A stretch of 64,000 nucleotides of DNA from an uncultured Verrucomicrobia subdivision 3 bacterium (GCA_903895255.1 CAITTG010000040.1:24468-88467), one strand, 5' to 3'; positions 35,301 to 44,682 are shown, numbered from the stretch's first letter. Translations and numbers: made by a program. Notes: generated from the letters alone by a model not told the origin.

Positions 35301-36977
35301 GTGACCAAGCAAAAAACCAAAGAACGGCCGGTGCGCGTGGGCCTGATTTCGCTGGGCTGCGCCAAAAATTTGGTGGATGCCGAGATCATGCTCGGCTCCC
35401 TCCTGCGGGACGGCATTGAGATTACCAATGACGCCGCCCAGGCCGACGCCCTGATCGTGAACACCTGCTCCTTCATTGACTCCGCCCAGGAGGAGAGCGT
35501 GGACACCATTCTCGAATCCAGCGAGATTCGCACCGCCCAAAACCGCGGCCAGAGCCTCATCGTCTCCGGCTGCCTGCCCCAGCGCTTTCGCGAGGAGTTG
35601 CCCAAATTGCTGCCCGAGGTCGACGCCTTCATGGGCATTGACCAGGTCGCCCAGGTTTCGGACATCGTCCGCCAGGCCATGGCCAAACGCGCGGAACGCC
35701 TGAGCGCCCCCGCCGCCGCCCCGAAGACTCAAAAAGGCAAAGTCGTCGGCCGGTTGCATGAACTGGAAAAAAGCGGCCAGCCCAGCGCCCACGAAAAAGC
35801 CGAGTCCCTGCGCGGCACGGATCAATTCGGCAAAACCAAAACCGTCGTGACGCCCGCCGCCCCCGCCGCCGTCATGGATGTCGCGGTCCGCCCGGTGTAC
35901 ATTCCCGATTTCGGCACCCCGCGCTTCCGGCTCACCCCCAAGCATTTTGCCTACCTGAAAATCGCCGAGGGCTGCAACCATCCCTGCAGCTTCTGCATCA
36001 TCCCGCGCATGCGCGGCTCGCACCGCAGCCGCACCCAGGCCGATATCGTGGCCGAGGCCAAGGCCCTGATCGCCGAGGGCGTGAAAGAGATCAACCTGAT
36101 TTCCCAGGACTCCACCTACTACGGCCTCGACCTCCGCGCCAACCACAGCCGCGCGATTTCCTCCCCGGAAAAATTCACCGCCGCCGCCAAGTCCCTCCCG
36201 GAAAACGCCACCACCATCTGCTCGTTGCTCCGGGCGCTGAACGCATTGAAAGGCGATTTTTGGATTCGCCTGCTGTACACCCATCCCGCGCACTGGACCG
36301 ATGAATTGATCCAGACCATCGCCGAGTGTCCCAAGGTGGCCCGCTACGTGGACATGCCCTTGCAGCACATTCACGAGAACATGCTCGAACGCATGCGCCG
36401 CGAAACCTCCCAGCAATACATCGTCGATCTCATCGCCAAAATCCGCGCAGGCGTTCCCGGCATCGCCCTGCGCACCACCTTCATCGTTGGCTTTCCCGGC
36501 GAGACCGAGGCGAGTTTCCAGACGCTGCTGAAATTCATTCGCGACACCAAATTCGAGCGCCTCGGCGTCTTTGCCTATTCCAAGGAGGATGGCACCCGCG
36601 CCGGCGCGATGACCGGCCAGCTCACCGACAAGGTGAAACAGAAACGCCGCGAACTCGCCATGGCCGCCCAGCACGAGGTGGCGGTGGCAGTCTCGGAAAG
36701 CTTTGTCGGCCGCACGCTCAAGGTGCTGGTGGAGGGCGGGGCGGAGGCGAAACAATTGCAGGCCGCCAACGTCAGCTCCTGGGAACACGGCCTCATTCGC
36801 GAGCCCGACGCCCACACCCGCCAGCTCAAGGGCAAGTATCTCGTCGCCCGCGGCGAGGCGGACGCACCCGATATTGATGGCCGCATCTACGTGCGCGGCG
36901 ACCTCCCCGTGAGCCAGTTTGCGAACGTTAAAATCATCGGCCACACCGACTACGATCTCATTGCCGAACCGGCATAA
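35301..36977 (+). CDS. rimO: Ribosomal protein S12 methylthiotransferase RimO
   Basis: Start GTG at 35301. Radical SAM enzyme that methylthiolates Asp of ribosomal protein S12. The N-terminal UPF0004 domain has SLGCAKN (Cys20), NTCSFID and SGCLPQR. The radical SAM cluster is CNHPCSFC (Cys225, Cys229, Cys232). A C-terminal TRAM-like domain follows. At 558 aa it is over 100 aa longer than typical RimO, with a low-complexity Ala/Lys linker (about residues 135-200) and a second insertion after STYYGLDLR. The gene is apparently monocistronic, followed by an orphan antitoxin gene. Confidence 0.95.
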   Translation: MTKQKTKERPVRVGLISLGCAKNLVDAEIMLGSLLRDGIEITNDAAQADALIVNTCSFIDSAQEESVDTILESSEIRTAQNRGQSLIVSGCLPQRFREELPKLLPEVDAFMGIDQVAQVSDIVRQAMAKRAERLSAPAAAPKTQKGKVVGRLHELEKSGQPSAHEKAESLRGTDQFGKTKTVVTPAAPAAVMDVAVRPVYIPDFGTPRFRLTPKHFAYLKIAEGCNHPCSFCIIPRMRGSHRSRTQADIVAEAKALIAEGVKEINLISQDSTYYGLDLRANHSRAISSPEKFTAAAKSLPENATTICSLLRALNALKGDFWIRLLYTHPAHWTDELIQTIAECPKVARYVDMPLQHIHENMLERMRRETSQQYIVDLIAKIRAGVPGIALRTTFIVGFPGETEASFQTLLKFIRDTKFERLGVFAYSKEDGTRAGAMTGQLTDKVKQKRRELAMAAQHEVAVAVSESFVGRTLKVLVEGGAEAKQLQAANVSSWEHGLIREPDAHTRQLKGKYLVARGEADAPDIDGRIYVRGDLPVSQFANVKIIGHTDYDLIAEPA

Positions 36978-37019
36978 TCCCCGCTTGCAACCCTTGGGGA
37001 ACGGGCATAATTTACCATT

Positions 37020-37286
37020 ATGAAAATGCTGACCATCAGCGAAGCCGCCGGCAATCTGGCTGGCTGGTTAAAGCTGGCTGGGGCGGGCGAGGAGATTGCC
37101 ATTCGCACGGACGACAACCTCATCGCGTTGCGCCCGATTCCACCCGCCGGCGCCTCAGCGACCCTCACACCTCGCGAAGCCCTGCAAAGCTTGCAGCAAG
37201 CTGCCCGTCTTACGTCTGCCCAGGCGGATGATTATCTGAATGAGGTGCATGCCGAACGTATCTCCGCCGAAACCCGAGCGGCATGA
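37020..37286 (+). CDS. Orphan antitoxin-like protein (Phd/YefM-like)
   Basis: The 88-aa protein begins MKMLTISEAAGNLAGWLKLA, the Phd/YefM N-terminal DNA-binding pattern, and has EEIAIRTDDNLIALRPI after it. No toxin gene follows: the next gene starts 63 bp later and encodes an exonuclease. It may be a lone regulator or a remnant of a toxin-antitoxin pair. Confidence 0.65.
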   Translation: MKMLTISEAAGNLAGWLKLAGAGEEIAIRTDDNLIALRPIPPAGASATLTPREALQSLQQAARLTSAQADDYLNEVHAERISAETRAA

Positions 37287-37349
37287 TCTCATGCCCTAAC
37301 AAGGCAATTGCCATTTCCCCGGCGGTCATTCAATCTGCTTCCATCGTTT

Positions 37350-38069
37350 ATGGCCACCATCGTATTTGACATCGAGACCACGGCGCTGCCGGTGGAGAAT
37401 TTTGACGAGGCGCAGCAGGAATATCTCTTTCGTGAGGCCGAGAAAGCCGCCGACGAGGCGGGCAAGGAGGCCAAGCGGGCCGAAATCACCCGGTTCATGA
37501 GCCTCTGGCCGTTCACCTCCCAGGTGGTCTGCATCGCCATGCTCAATGCCGAGTCCCTGCGCGGGCAAACGCTGTATATTGCCGAGGATTTTGAGGAGGC
37601 CGAGGGCGACGCCGGGCCCGTGGAATTTGTCCCCTGCGCCGACGAGTTCGAGCTGCTCACCGCCTTTTGGGATGTCGCCAAGCATTATGATTCCGTCGTC
37701 ACCTTCAACGGCCGCGGCTTTGACGTGCCGTTTGTGTATTTGCGCTCGGCGCTCTTAAACGTGCCCATCTCAAAGAAAAACTGGCTTGGCTACCGTTACG
37801 CGACCGAGCCCCATTGCGATTTGGCCGAGCAACTGACCTTCTACAGCGTGAGCGGCCGCGACGGCGCGGCGCGGCGCTTCAACCTCGATTTTTACTGCAA
37901 GGCCTTCGGCATCGAATCGCCCAAGAGCCATGGCGTGAGCGGCATGGACGTGGGCACCATGATGGCCGAGGGCAAGGCCCGGGAGGTCGCGGAATATTGC
38001 CTGCGCGACGTCCGCGCCACCGTGGAACTCTACCGCATCTGGAAAGAACGCCTGGCGGGTATCAAATAA
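37350..38069 (+). CDS. Predicted 3'-5' exonuclease (PolB-like, RNase H fold)
   Basis: Start ATG at 37350 (MATIVFDIETTALP), because the longer frame adds 14 residues with no similarity. The 239-aa protein has VFDIETT (motif I), FNGRGFDVPF (motif II) and EYCLRDVRATVELY (motif III) of the DEDD superfamily. It likely acts in the cytoplasm on single-stranded nucleic acid. It is 10 bp from the next gene and probably co-transcribed with it. It is the second DEDD-like protein in the window (see 24864). Confidence 0.82.
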   Translation: MATIVFDIETTALPVENFDEAQQEYLFREAEKAADEAGKEAKRAEITRFMSLWPFTSQVVCIAMLNAESLRGQTLYIAEDFEEAEGDAGPVEFVPCADEFELLTAFWDVAKHYDSVVTFNGRGFDVPFVYLRSALLNVPISKKNWLGYRYATEPHCDLAEQLTFYSVSGRDGAARRFNLDFYCKAFGIESPKSHGVSGMDVGTMMAEGKAREVAEYCLRDVRATVELYRIWKERLAGIK

Positions 38070-38079
38070 GTTTCAAGTC

Positions 38080-38700
38080 ATGAAACTCGTTTGCTTTGCC
38101 GTCAAGGAGGAGGCCCCCGCCTTTCGCAAACTGGCCGGCCCCCATGCGGGCGTGGCCACCCTGGTCACCGGCATGGGCCGGCGCAACGCCGAATCCGCCG
38201 TGCGCCATTTCCTCGCCCGCCAGCCCGCCGAACTGGTGCTCACCTGCGGCTTCGCCGGCGGACTTCATCCCGAACTCGCGCCCGGCACCGTGGTCTTTGA
38301 AACCACCGACACGGACCTCGCCGCGCGCCTGGCGGGAGCCGGGGCGAAACCCGCGAAAATTTTCTGCGCCGACCGCGTGGCCGTGACTGTCGCTGATAAA
38401 CAAGCGCTGCGCCAGACCACCGGCGCGGATGCCGTGGAAATGGAATCCGCCGCGATCCAGAATGTCTGCCGCGAATTAAAAATCCCCTGTGCCACCGTGC
38501 GCGTCATCTCGGACGCCGCCGCCGAGGATTTGCCCTTGGACTTCAACCGGCTTTACCGTCGGGACATGTCGCTGGATGGCGGCAAACTCGCCCTAACTAT
38601 CGCGCAAGCCCCCTGGAAAATTCCCGCCCTGATGCGTTTGCAAAAGCGCTGCCAGTTCGCGGCGGAGAGGCTGGCGGACGTGCTGCTGCGCGTCATTTAA
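38080..38700 (+). CDS. Nucleoside phosphorylase-family protein, HpnG-like
   Basis: The 206-aa protein has the PNP_UDP fold motifs: VTGMGRRNAE, LTCGFAGGLHPEL and DAVEMESAAIQNV. It resembles hopanoid-associated nucleosidases (HpnG), which cleave adenosylhopane. The convergent hpnD/hpnK cluster next to it supports this role, though a general MTA/SAH nucleosidase cannot be excluded. Its stop overlaps the end of the convergent transporter gene by 8 bp. Confidence 0.7.
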   Translation: MKLVCFAVKEEAPAFRKLAGPHAGVATLVTGMGRRNAESAVRHFLARQPAELVLTCGFAGGLHPELAPGTVVFETTDTDLAARLAGAGAKPAKIFCADRVAVTVADKQALRQTTGADAVEMESAAIQNVCRELKIPCATVRVISDAAAEDLPLDFNRLYRRDMSLDGGKLALTIAQAPWKIPALMRLQKRCQFAAERLADVLLRVI

Positions 38701-39139
38701 CGGCAGCGGGGGTGACGGTTTCCACCGGGGGAGATTTCTCCTTCGCATGCTCCCCCGCGCTAATGAGCGCCGCGCCCAGCATGATCAGTGCCACGCCGCC
38801 CCAGCGCAGGCTGTCCACTTTTTCCTTGAGAATAAACTGCGCCGCCAGTGTGGTCATCACGAAGCTCAGGGAGGTCAGGGGCCAGATGAAGCTCACATCT
38901 TGTTGCGCGAGCAGATACTGGAGCAGGATGAAAAAAATGGTTTCCAGCAGCAGGCCCAGCAGCACCGAACCAGTGGTGAACCAGTCGCCCACCATGATCA
39001 AAATATTTTTCCAGCGCGGCGTGGTGGCGGCGCGGGCGCCGTAGCGCGCCGTGATCTGGTTGATGCCGGTTTTCAACGTGATGACACCAATCGCCTCAAA
39101 CGAAAAGGCGATGAAAAGAACGATCAATATCTTGGTCAT
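38693..39139 (-). CDS. Small DMT-family (EamA-like) membrane transporter
   Basis: The 148-aa protein has four hydrophobic helices (starting ILIVLFIAFSFEAIGVITLK) and the Glu in the first helix (SFEAIG), as in SMR/EamA small transporters. It begins 1 bp after the hpnK gene ends, so it belongs to the hopanoid unit. Its likely role would be membrane or lipid-linked transport near hopanoid synthesis. Substrate unknown. Confidence 0.75.
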   Translation of the reverse strand: MTKILIVLFIAFSFEAIGVITLKTGINQITARYGARAATTPRWKNILIMVGDWFTTGSVLLGLLLETIFFILLQYLLAQQDVSFIWPLTSLSFVMTTLAAQFILKEKVDSLRWGGVALIMLGAALISAGEHAKEKSPPVETVTPAAVK

Positions 39140-39140
39140 A

Positions 39141-39974
39141 TCACAAATCCTGGTAGCGAATCAACTGAATGCCCAGCTCGCGCACGCGGTCTTTCACCCG
39201 CGGGCTGATGAGAGCTTCAAACTCATGTTTAAATGCCTCAAGCGAGGGATGCGAGTAAAGCTCGGAATCACCGGCCGGCAGCTCGGGCAGTAATTTTAAA
39301 ATGTAATCCTCATCCACCTGCGCGTTTTGCAGCAGGCCAAAGGTGATTTGCGCGTGCTTGATGCCGCGCGCCTGCAACGGCTGGCGGGCGCGCCGTGACA
39401 GCACGTCGTAAATGAGCGCGTGCGACGTCCGGTAGAACCACCGTCCCCGCGCCATCCGGCGGCTCCGGGCCAGGCAATCGCGCGTGAGCCGCAGGTGCCG
39501 GATGCCCAATACCTCCGCATCCTCCATCAGAATCGCAAACACCACCGGATGCAAATGCAGGTGCAGATGGCCGTTTACGTGGTCCAGCGGCAGTCCCGTG
39601 GCCCGAAACGCCGCGAATTGCGCGTGAATTTCCGCCCGCAATTGCGCGCGCAGCCCGGGTTGGAAAAAATAGCGGAAACCCACCCCCACTGGATTGTTGC
39701 TAAATTCACCCCGGTCATTAACCAGGCCGGGAATTTGGGCGGCGGGCAGGGCGGCATGGCCCATCATCAGGGTCAAATGGAGTCCCACGCCCAGCCGGGG
39801 ATGGGCCCGGGCCAATTCCACCGCCGCGTCGCGGGCGGGCTCGTTCACCATCAGGCTGGCGGTGGTCAGGATGCCCTCGCGATGCGCGCGAATGACCGCA
39901 TCATTGATGGCCGCGCTGGCCCCGAAGTCATCCGCATTGACGATCAACCGGCGCACGGGTTCAAAGCGTGCCAT
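39141..39974 (-). CDS. hpnK: Hopanoid biosynthesis-associated protein HpnK (YdjC/ChbG family)
   Basis: The 277-aa protein is a YdjC-type polysaccharide deacetylase-like fold: IVNADDFGAS (metal Asp/Asp), LGVGLHLTLM and VNGHLHLHLHP give the metal-binding His cluster. HpnK sits in hopanoid operons and is thought to act on the hopanoid side-chain. It overlaps hpnD by 14 bp and the transporter follows at once, so the three are translated together. Confidence 0.88.
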   Translation of the reverse strand: MARFEPVRRLIVNADDFGASAAINDAVIRAHREGILTTASLMVNEPARDAAVELARAHPRLGVGLHLTLMMGHAALPAAQIPGLVNDRGEFSNNPVGVGFRYFFQPGLRAQLRAEIHAQFAAFRATGLPLDHVNGHLHLHLHPVVFAILMEDAEVLGIRHLRLTRDCLARSRRMARGRWFYRTSHALIYDVLSRRARQPLQARGIKHAQITFGLLQNAQVDEDYILKLLPELPAGDSELYSHPSLEAFKHEFEALISPRVKDRVRELGIQLIRYQDL

Positions 39975-40830
39975 AGGGAGAAGCGCGGGAGCGGGTGGTA
40001 TGCGCGAGCATCGAGCGCAGAATCAGCCAAACCTTCCGGGCTTTGCTCAGCCGCACGCGTTCCGGTCCAAACACTTGAAAGCGCTCCTGTTCCAGTTTGA
40101 GCAGGAGCTGCCAGTACACCGAGCCCATGAGTTCGGCGGCCACCATGGCGCGCTGGTCCTCCGCCGGCAGGGTCCGCCGGGCGAGCTGGTAAAAATGCCG
40201 AGCCCGCTGCGCCACACTTTGGGCCAGGGCCAGGTAACGTTCCGAATACTGGTGGCGCAGGATTTCCTCGGGGGGCACGCCGAACCGAACCAGCTCGGTC
40301 TGCGGCAGGTAAATGCGGCCGCGCTCGGCATCCGCGCGCACGTCGCGCAGAATATTGGTCAATTGCAAGGCCTTGCCCAGGTGCCGGGCGTAATCCTGGC
40401 AGGCGGAGTTGTGATAGCCAAAAATTTCGATGCTCAACAGGCCCACCACCGAGGCCACACGGTGGCAGTACAGTTCCAGTTGCTCGTAGGTGTCGTACCG
40501 GAGGGTGTCCAAATCCATTTCGCAGCCCTGAATCAATTCGTCAAACAATTCAAAGCGCAACCCATACTGGCGGATGACGGGTTGCAGTTCCTGGTTGACG
40601 GGAAATTGCGGGTTCCCGCCGGTGCAGGCGAGGCGGATGTCCGCCCGCCAGTCGGCCAAACGGATGCGCCGGGTCTCCGTGGGCACGGCATCCTCATCCG
40701 CCACATCGTCCACCTCGCGGCAAAAGGCGTAAAGCCCGGCCATGGCTTCCCGTTTGGGCTTGGGCAGGAGCACAAACGCCAGGGCCAGATTGGAGGCGCT
40801 TTTGCGGGTGATGGCTTGACTGTGTTGCAT
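39961..40830 (-). CDS. hpnD: Squalene/phytoene synthase-family HpnD (presqualene diphosphate synthase)
   Basis: The 289-aa prenyl synthase has DDVADED (residues about 40-46, the first aspartate-rich motif) and NILRDVRADAERGRIYLP (second motif). It condenses two farnesyl diphosphates to presqualene diphosphate in the HpnCDE hopanoid route. hpnC, hpnE and squalene-hopene cyclase genes are not in this window. It starts just after a small membrane-protein gene and overlaps hpnK, within one operon headed by a two-component system. Confidence 0.88.
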   Translation of the reverse strand: MQHSQAITRKSASNLALAFVLLPKPKREAMAGLYAFCREVDDVADEDAVPTETRRIRLADWRADIRLACTGGNPQFPVNQELQPVIRQYGLRFELFDELIQGCEMDLDTLRYDTYEQLELYCHRVASVVGLLSIEIFGYHNSACQDYARHLGKALQLTNILRDVRADAERGRIYLPQTELVRFGVPPEEILRHQYSERYLALAQSVAQRARHFYQLARRTLPAEDQRAMVAAELMGSVYWQLLLKLEQERFQVFGPERVRLSKARKVWLILRSMLAHTTRSRASPYGTL

Positions 40831-40833
40831 CTA

Positions 40834-41118
40834 CTAGGGGTCAAAAGTCGTGCCGCGACCCGGGCGGTCATTGGGCTCGGCGGGCTTGCGGGGCGGCGGG
40901 AGGCCGCCGAGTTCGGCCAGGGTGGGATTGATGCGACCGTGCCCTTGATGCTTGCGTTTGCGTTTGCGCTTTTTCTTGTAGTAGAGCGAGAAAAGCCACG
41001 CGGCCACCACTGCGATGAGCATGGCGGCGGCCATGGCGACGAAATTCAAAACCTGAAATCCGCTCGGACTCAAATTGTCCACAACTGAGGCTTCCATAAA
41101 ATAATCAAGTTTCAGCAT
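40834..41118 (-). CDS. Small single-pass membrane protein in the hopanoid operon
   Basis: A 94-aa protein with one TM helix (VLNFVAMAAAMLIAVVAAWLFSLYY) followed by a very basic tract KKKRKRKRK. It overlaps the NtrC-type regulator gene by 14 bp and ends 3 bp before hpnD. No family is recognised; the topology suggests a membrane anchor or small regulator. Confidence 0.65.
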   Translation of the reverse strand: MLKLDYFMEASVVDNLSPSGFQVLNFVAMAAAMLIAVVAAWLFSLYYKKKRKRKRKHQGHGRINPTLAELGGLPPPRKPAEPNDRPGRGTTFDP

Positions 41119-42520
41119 TTTCCCGGCCCGGCCCGTTTTCGTTGATCAGTTTCATGTTCAAGCGTTGCATCCGGTAACGCAGGGCATGACGGGTAAGTTT
41201 AAGCGATTCCGCGACGCGCGTCAGGCTAAAACCATTGGTTTCGAGGGCATGGTTGATCAACTCCCGCTCCAGCCGGCCGAGCGCGTCATCCAGGGATTCT
41301 CCCGGGGTTACCAGCAAGGTCTGGGCTTTCTGCCGGTGGTGGTCCCGTTCAAATTCCGGGAGGCTGTCCGGCTGGATTTCCCGGGTGGTCTCCAGAATCA
41401 AGGCCCGCTCAATGACATTGCGCAACTCGCGAACATTGCCCGGCCAGTTGTGGGACATGAGTTTCGCCAGGGTCGCCGGGGCGAGGGTGGTGGTGCTTTT
41501 ATTCATTTTTACGCGAAACACCTGGAGAAAATATTCCGCCAGCAACCCCACGTCCCCCGCCCGCTCCCGCAGGGCGGGAAGGTGAAACTGGACGACATTG
41601 AGCCGATGGTACAAATCTTCGCGGAAATTCTCCTGCTCAATGGCCTGGGTCAGGTTGCGGTTGGTCGCGGCAATCAGCCGCACATCCACCCGCAATTCCT
41701 GCGTGCCCCCCACCCGGGTGAAGGAGCCATCCTCCAAAAATCGCAGCAATTTGGCCTGCAAGGGCTTGCTCATGTCGGCGATCTCATCCAGGAAAACGGT
41801 TCCGTGATCCGCCTCCTCAAAGCGCCCGGGCTTTTGGCGGAGCGCCCCGGTGAACGACCCTTTTTCATGGCCGAACAGCTCACTCTCCAGCAGGTTTTCC
41901 GGGATGGCCGCGCAGTTGATCCGGACATAACTCAGTCCGCGTCGCCGGCTCAATCCATGGATGGCTCCGGCCACCAATTCCTTGCCGGTGCCACTTTCGC
42001 CCAGGATCAGCACCCGGGCATCCGTGGGGGCCACGGTTTGAATCATCTGCCGGATGCCCCGCATGGCCGGCGCCTCACCGATGATCTGGTCCAGGCTGGT
42101 GATTTCCCCGGCCCGGGCGCGGAGGGCCGCGTTTTCCCGCAACAATTTGTGCCGTTCCGCGCAACGGGCCACAGCATGGAACAATTCCTCCGGCGCAAAC
42201 GGTTTGGCCAGGTAATCCATCGCCCCCGCCTTGATCGCCTCCACCGCCAATTTGGGGGTGGCATAGGCCGTGAGCATGAGCGCCGGCAAATCCGGCCAGC
42301 GCGACCGAATCCGGCCGAGTAATTCGTAACCGCTCATCCCGCCCAGCCGGGCATCGGTGATGACCATGAAAAACTCCCCGCCGGCCAGCATTTCCAGCGC
42401 GCCCTCGGCGGATTCCGCCAGCCGGGTGGTGTAGCCCTCGTCCTTCAGCATGGTCTGCAACGAGAGCCGCATGTTCTTCTCGTCATCCACGACCAGCACG
42501 GGTGGCAGCGGCGTGTTCAT
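41105..42520 (-). CDS. NtrC-family sigma-54-dependent response regulator
   Basis: The 471-aa regulator has a receiver domain (VVDDEKNMRL, phospho-Asp in VITDARLGGMSG near residue 56, KPF Lys), an AAA+ central domain ([34 protein letters not shown]) and a Fis-type HTH (LTRVAESLKLTRHALRYRMQ). The usual GAFTGA loop reads GSFTGA here. Its partner kinase overlaps by 4 bp upstream. It probably activates sigma-54 promoters in response to membrane signals. Confidence 0.92.
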   Translation of the reverse strand: MNTPLPPVLVVDDEKNMRLSLQTMLKDEGYTTRLAESAEGALEMLAGGEFFMVITDARLGGMSGYELLGRIRSRWPDLPALMLTAYATPKLAVEAIKAGAMDYLAKPFAPEELFHAVARCAERHKLLRENAALRARAGEITSLDQIIGEAPAMRGIRQMIQTVAPTDARVLILGESGTGKELVAGAIHGLSRRRGLSYVRINCAAIPENLLESELFGHEKGSFTGALRQKPGRFEEADHGTVFLDEIADMSKPLQAKLLRFLEDGSFTRVGGTQELRVDVRLIAATNRNLTQAIEQENFREDLYHRLNVVQFHLPALRERAGDVGLLAEYFLQVFRVKMNKSTTTLAPATLAKLMSHNWPGNVRELRNVIERALILETTREIQPDSLPEFERDHHRQKAQTLLVTPGESLDDALGRLERELINHALETNGFSLTRVAESLKLTRHALRYRMQRLNMKLINENGPGRENAET

Positions 42521-43926
42521 GATGGGTTGCTTTTCATCCAGGTTTTTGCCGGGAAGATTAGCGTGAATTTGGCCCCGTGGCCAAGCTCGGATTCCACGAG
42601 CACCCTGCCGCCATACAATTCCGTGTTGTGTTTCACAATGGCCAGACCCAGGCCGGTGCCCTTTTCCTTGGTGGTGTAGTAGGCCTCGTAGATCCGTTCC
42701 AACAGCTCCGGGGCGATGCCCGGACCGGTGTCAGAAACGGCGATTTTCACGGTGTAGTCCCGGCCACATTCGGCGGTCACCGTCACCGTCCCGGAGTCAC
42801 CCAGCGCTTCGCGGGCATTTTGGAGAAGATTGACCAGGGCCTCGTTCAGGTGGTTGCGCTGCATCAGGAGGGGCGGAAAGGTGGCGGCGAATTTGCGCCG
42901 CACCACGATGCCCGCCGGCACGGCAGCCGGAAACACCTGCGCCAGGGCGCGCTCCAGCTCACCCACCACTTCCAGCTTTTCCACCCGGCCCTCGCTCAAT
43001 TGCGCGTAGCCCATCAATTGGGTGATCACCCGGTCGGCGCGGGCGACCTCCTCCTGGATGATGGCCACCAGTTCCGGGGCCGCCGCCACGCCGGACTGCG
43101 CGGAACGGTGAAGCGAAAACGCGGCGTTATTGATAATCGCCAGGGGATTTTTGATCTGGTGCGCAAATTCCGCCGCCACCCGGCCGGCCGAGTGCAACTG
43201 CCCCTCCCGCGCCGCAAATTCCACCGCCTCCTCGGCCGCCAGCCGCTCCCGCTCCAGATAGGCCTGGTAGCCGTAACCGCACAGGGCCGTCAGCCAGAGG
43301 ACCACCAGGCGCAGGAAAAACGGCTCGCCCAGTTCCTCGTGCGGAGTCAGGTCGAACGCCCGCCGGGTGGTGTCATCCAGACCGCCAATCACCGAAACAT
43401 CCAGGATGGCCACCAGCACATAGCAAAGGCTGATGAAAAAATTGAGAAACAACTGGGAAAATCCCGGCGGGACACTTACGGAATTGCGCAGGATCAGACC
43501 CACAAACAGCCAGAACAGCAGGCTGTCCAGCCCGCCCGTGAGCAAGGCCATGCCCGCAATGAACAGCCCGTCCACCATGCTGCTCGTCACCACCGACCAT
43601 TGAACCAGCGCCAGCGGCAGGATTTTGGAAGCCAGCACGACCACGCCCAGCACGGCGCTGGCCAGGATATAGAACCAAAAGATATACTGAATCTCCTCCA
43701 CCGTCACATCCAGCGTGCTGATCACCTCGCCCACCCAGTGTTGCTGATAGTTGAAGGAATAGGCAATGATGGCGATAAAAACCACCTTCACCGGCAGGAT
43801 CAGGTGACATTCCATCAATTCTATCCGGCGGCGCAGCCGGGCGGGGTCCGGCACCGGGATTTCAAACAGCGTCAGCAGCCGCTTCAGCCATTCCAACTGC
43901 CCGGATGTTAAAAATGCAGCGGACAC
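42517..43926 (-). CDS. Membrane sensor histidine kinase
   Basis: Start GTG at 43926. About six TM helices fill residues 40-225. The kinase part has H-box AEFAHQIKNPLAIINNA (phospho-His), N-box NEALVNLLQNAREAL and G-boxes SDTGPGIAPELLERIYEAYY and GTGLGLAIV. It pairs with the NtrC-type regulator at 41105, with which it overlaps by 4 bp. No periplasmic sensing domain of note is seen, so the signal may be the membrane state. It is the second gene of a unit headed by coaC. Confidence 0.9.
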   Translation of the reverse strand: MSAAFLTSGQLEWLKRLLTLFEIPVPDPARLRRRIELMECHLILPVKVVFIAIIAYSFNYQQHWVGEVISTLDVTVEEIQYIFWFYILASAVLGVVVLASKILPLALVQWSVVTSSMVDGLFIAGMALLTGGLDSLLFWLFVGLILRNSVSVPPGFSQLFLNFFISLCYVLVAILDVSVIGGLDDTTRRAFDLTPHEELGEPFFLRLVVLWLTALCGYGYQAYLERERLAAEEAVEFAAREGQLHSAGRVAAEFAHQIKNPLAIINNAAFSLHRSAQSGVAAAPELVAIIQEEVARADRVITQLMGYAQLSEGRVEKLEVVGELERALAQVFPAAVPAGIVVRRKFAATFPPLLMQRNHLNEALVNLLQNAREALGDSGTVTVTAECGRDYTVKIAVSDTGPGIAPELLERIYEAYYTTKEKGTGLGLAIVKHNTELYGGRVLVESELGHGAKFTLIFPAKTWMKSNPS

Positions 43927-43935
43927 AAGGGTGCC

Positions 43936-44478
43936 TCAGCGTAATAGCACGGCGGCGCGCTCGGCAATCTTTTCCACGGGCCAGAGCCGGCCCACGCCTT
44001 CATACCCGCAGGAAAGCATGCCCTCATCCGGGCCGATGAATTCCGCGCCCCGGCTTTTTAAGACTGCCACGTTGGCCTGCGTGGCCGGGTGCAGCCACAT
44101 CTTGCCGTTCATGGCCGGGGCGATGAGCAGTTTCGCCTGCGGGTTCAGGGCCAGGGCGATGCAGGTGAGCGCGTCATCCGCCAAGCCGTGGGCCAGCCGG
44201 GCCAGGACATGCGCGGTGGCCGGGGCGATTAGCAGCAAGTCCGCCTCATCCGCCAGTTTTATGTGCGTGGGCTGCCAGCCTTCCTCCTCGTCATACAGAT
44301 CGGTGACCACTGGCTGCCGGGAGAGGGTTTTGAAGGGCAAGGGCGTGATAAACCGCTGGGCATCCGCCGTCATGACCACTCGGACAGTGAACCCGGCTTT
44401 GGTCAGGAGACTCGCCAGGTCCGCCGCCTTGTGCGCGGCGATCGAGCCGGTCACACCCAAAACAATGTTGGTTTTCAT
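43936..44478 (-). CDS. coaC: Phosphopantothenoylcysteine decarboxylase (CoaC, monofunctional)
   Basis: The 180-aa flavoprotein has GVTGSIAAHKAADL (FMN/N-terminal motif), PAMNGKMWLHPATQANV (the PAMN-MW signature) and CGYEGVGRLWP (substrate clamp). It carries no CoaB domain, unlike the common bifunctional Dfp protein, so the synthetase must be separate. It provides 4'-phosphopantetheine for coenzyme A. It lies 9 bp upstream of the kinase gene, apparently as the first gene of that operon, an unusual pairing. Confidence 0.9.
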   Translation of the reverse strand: MKTNIVLGVTGSIAAHKAADLASLLTKAGFTVRVVMTADAQRFITPLPFKTLSRQPVVTDLYDEEEGWQPTHIKLADEADLLLIAPATAHVLARLAHGLADDALTCIALALNPQAKLLIAPAMNGKMWLHPATQANVAVLKSRGAEFIGPDEGMLSCGYEGVGRLWPVEKIAERAAVLLR

Positions 44479-44682
44479 GGATTTTCCGCGTTACCGGATT
44501 AATTTAAAGGTTTTTTGGTTTAGAGCCACTAGAAAGCACGCCGGGAGGCGGGCGGGAAAGCCCTTGGTTTTAAAACTGGTCCGTAACGGGGCCAAGCCTC
44601 ACGTGAGCCAGGCAGGCCTCAACGAATCACCGCCACGGGCTACCGATGGACCGTAACTTCCAGATGCCACCTCCACCGGGGA

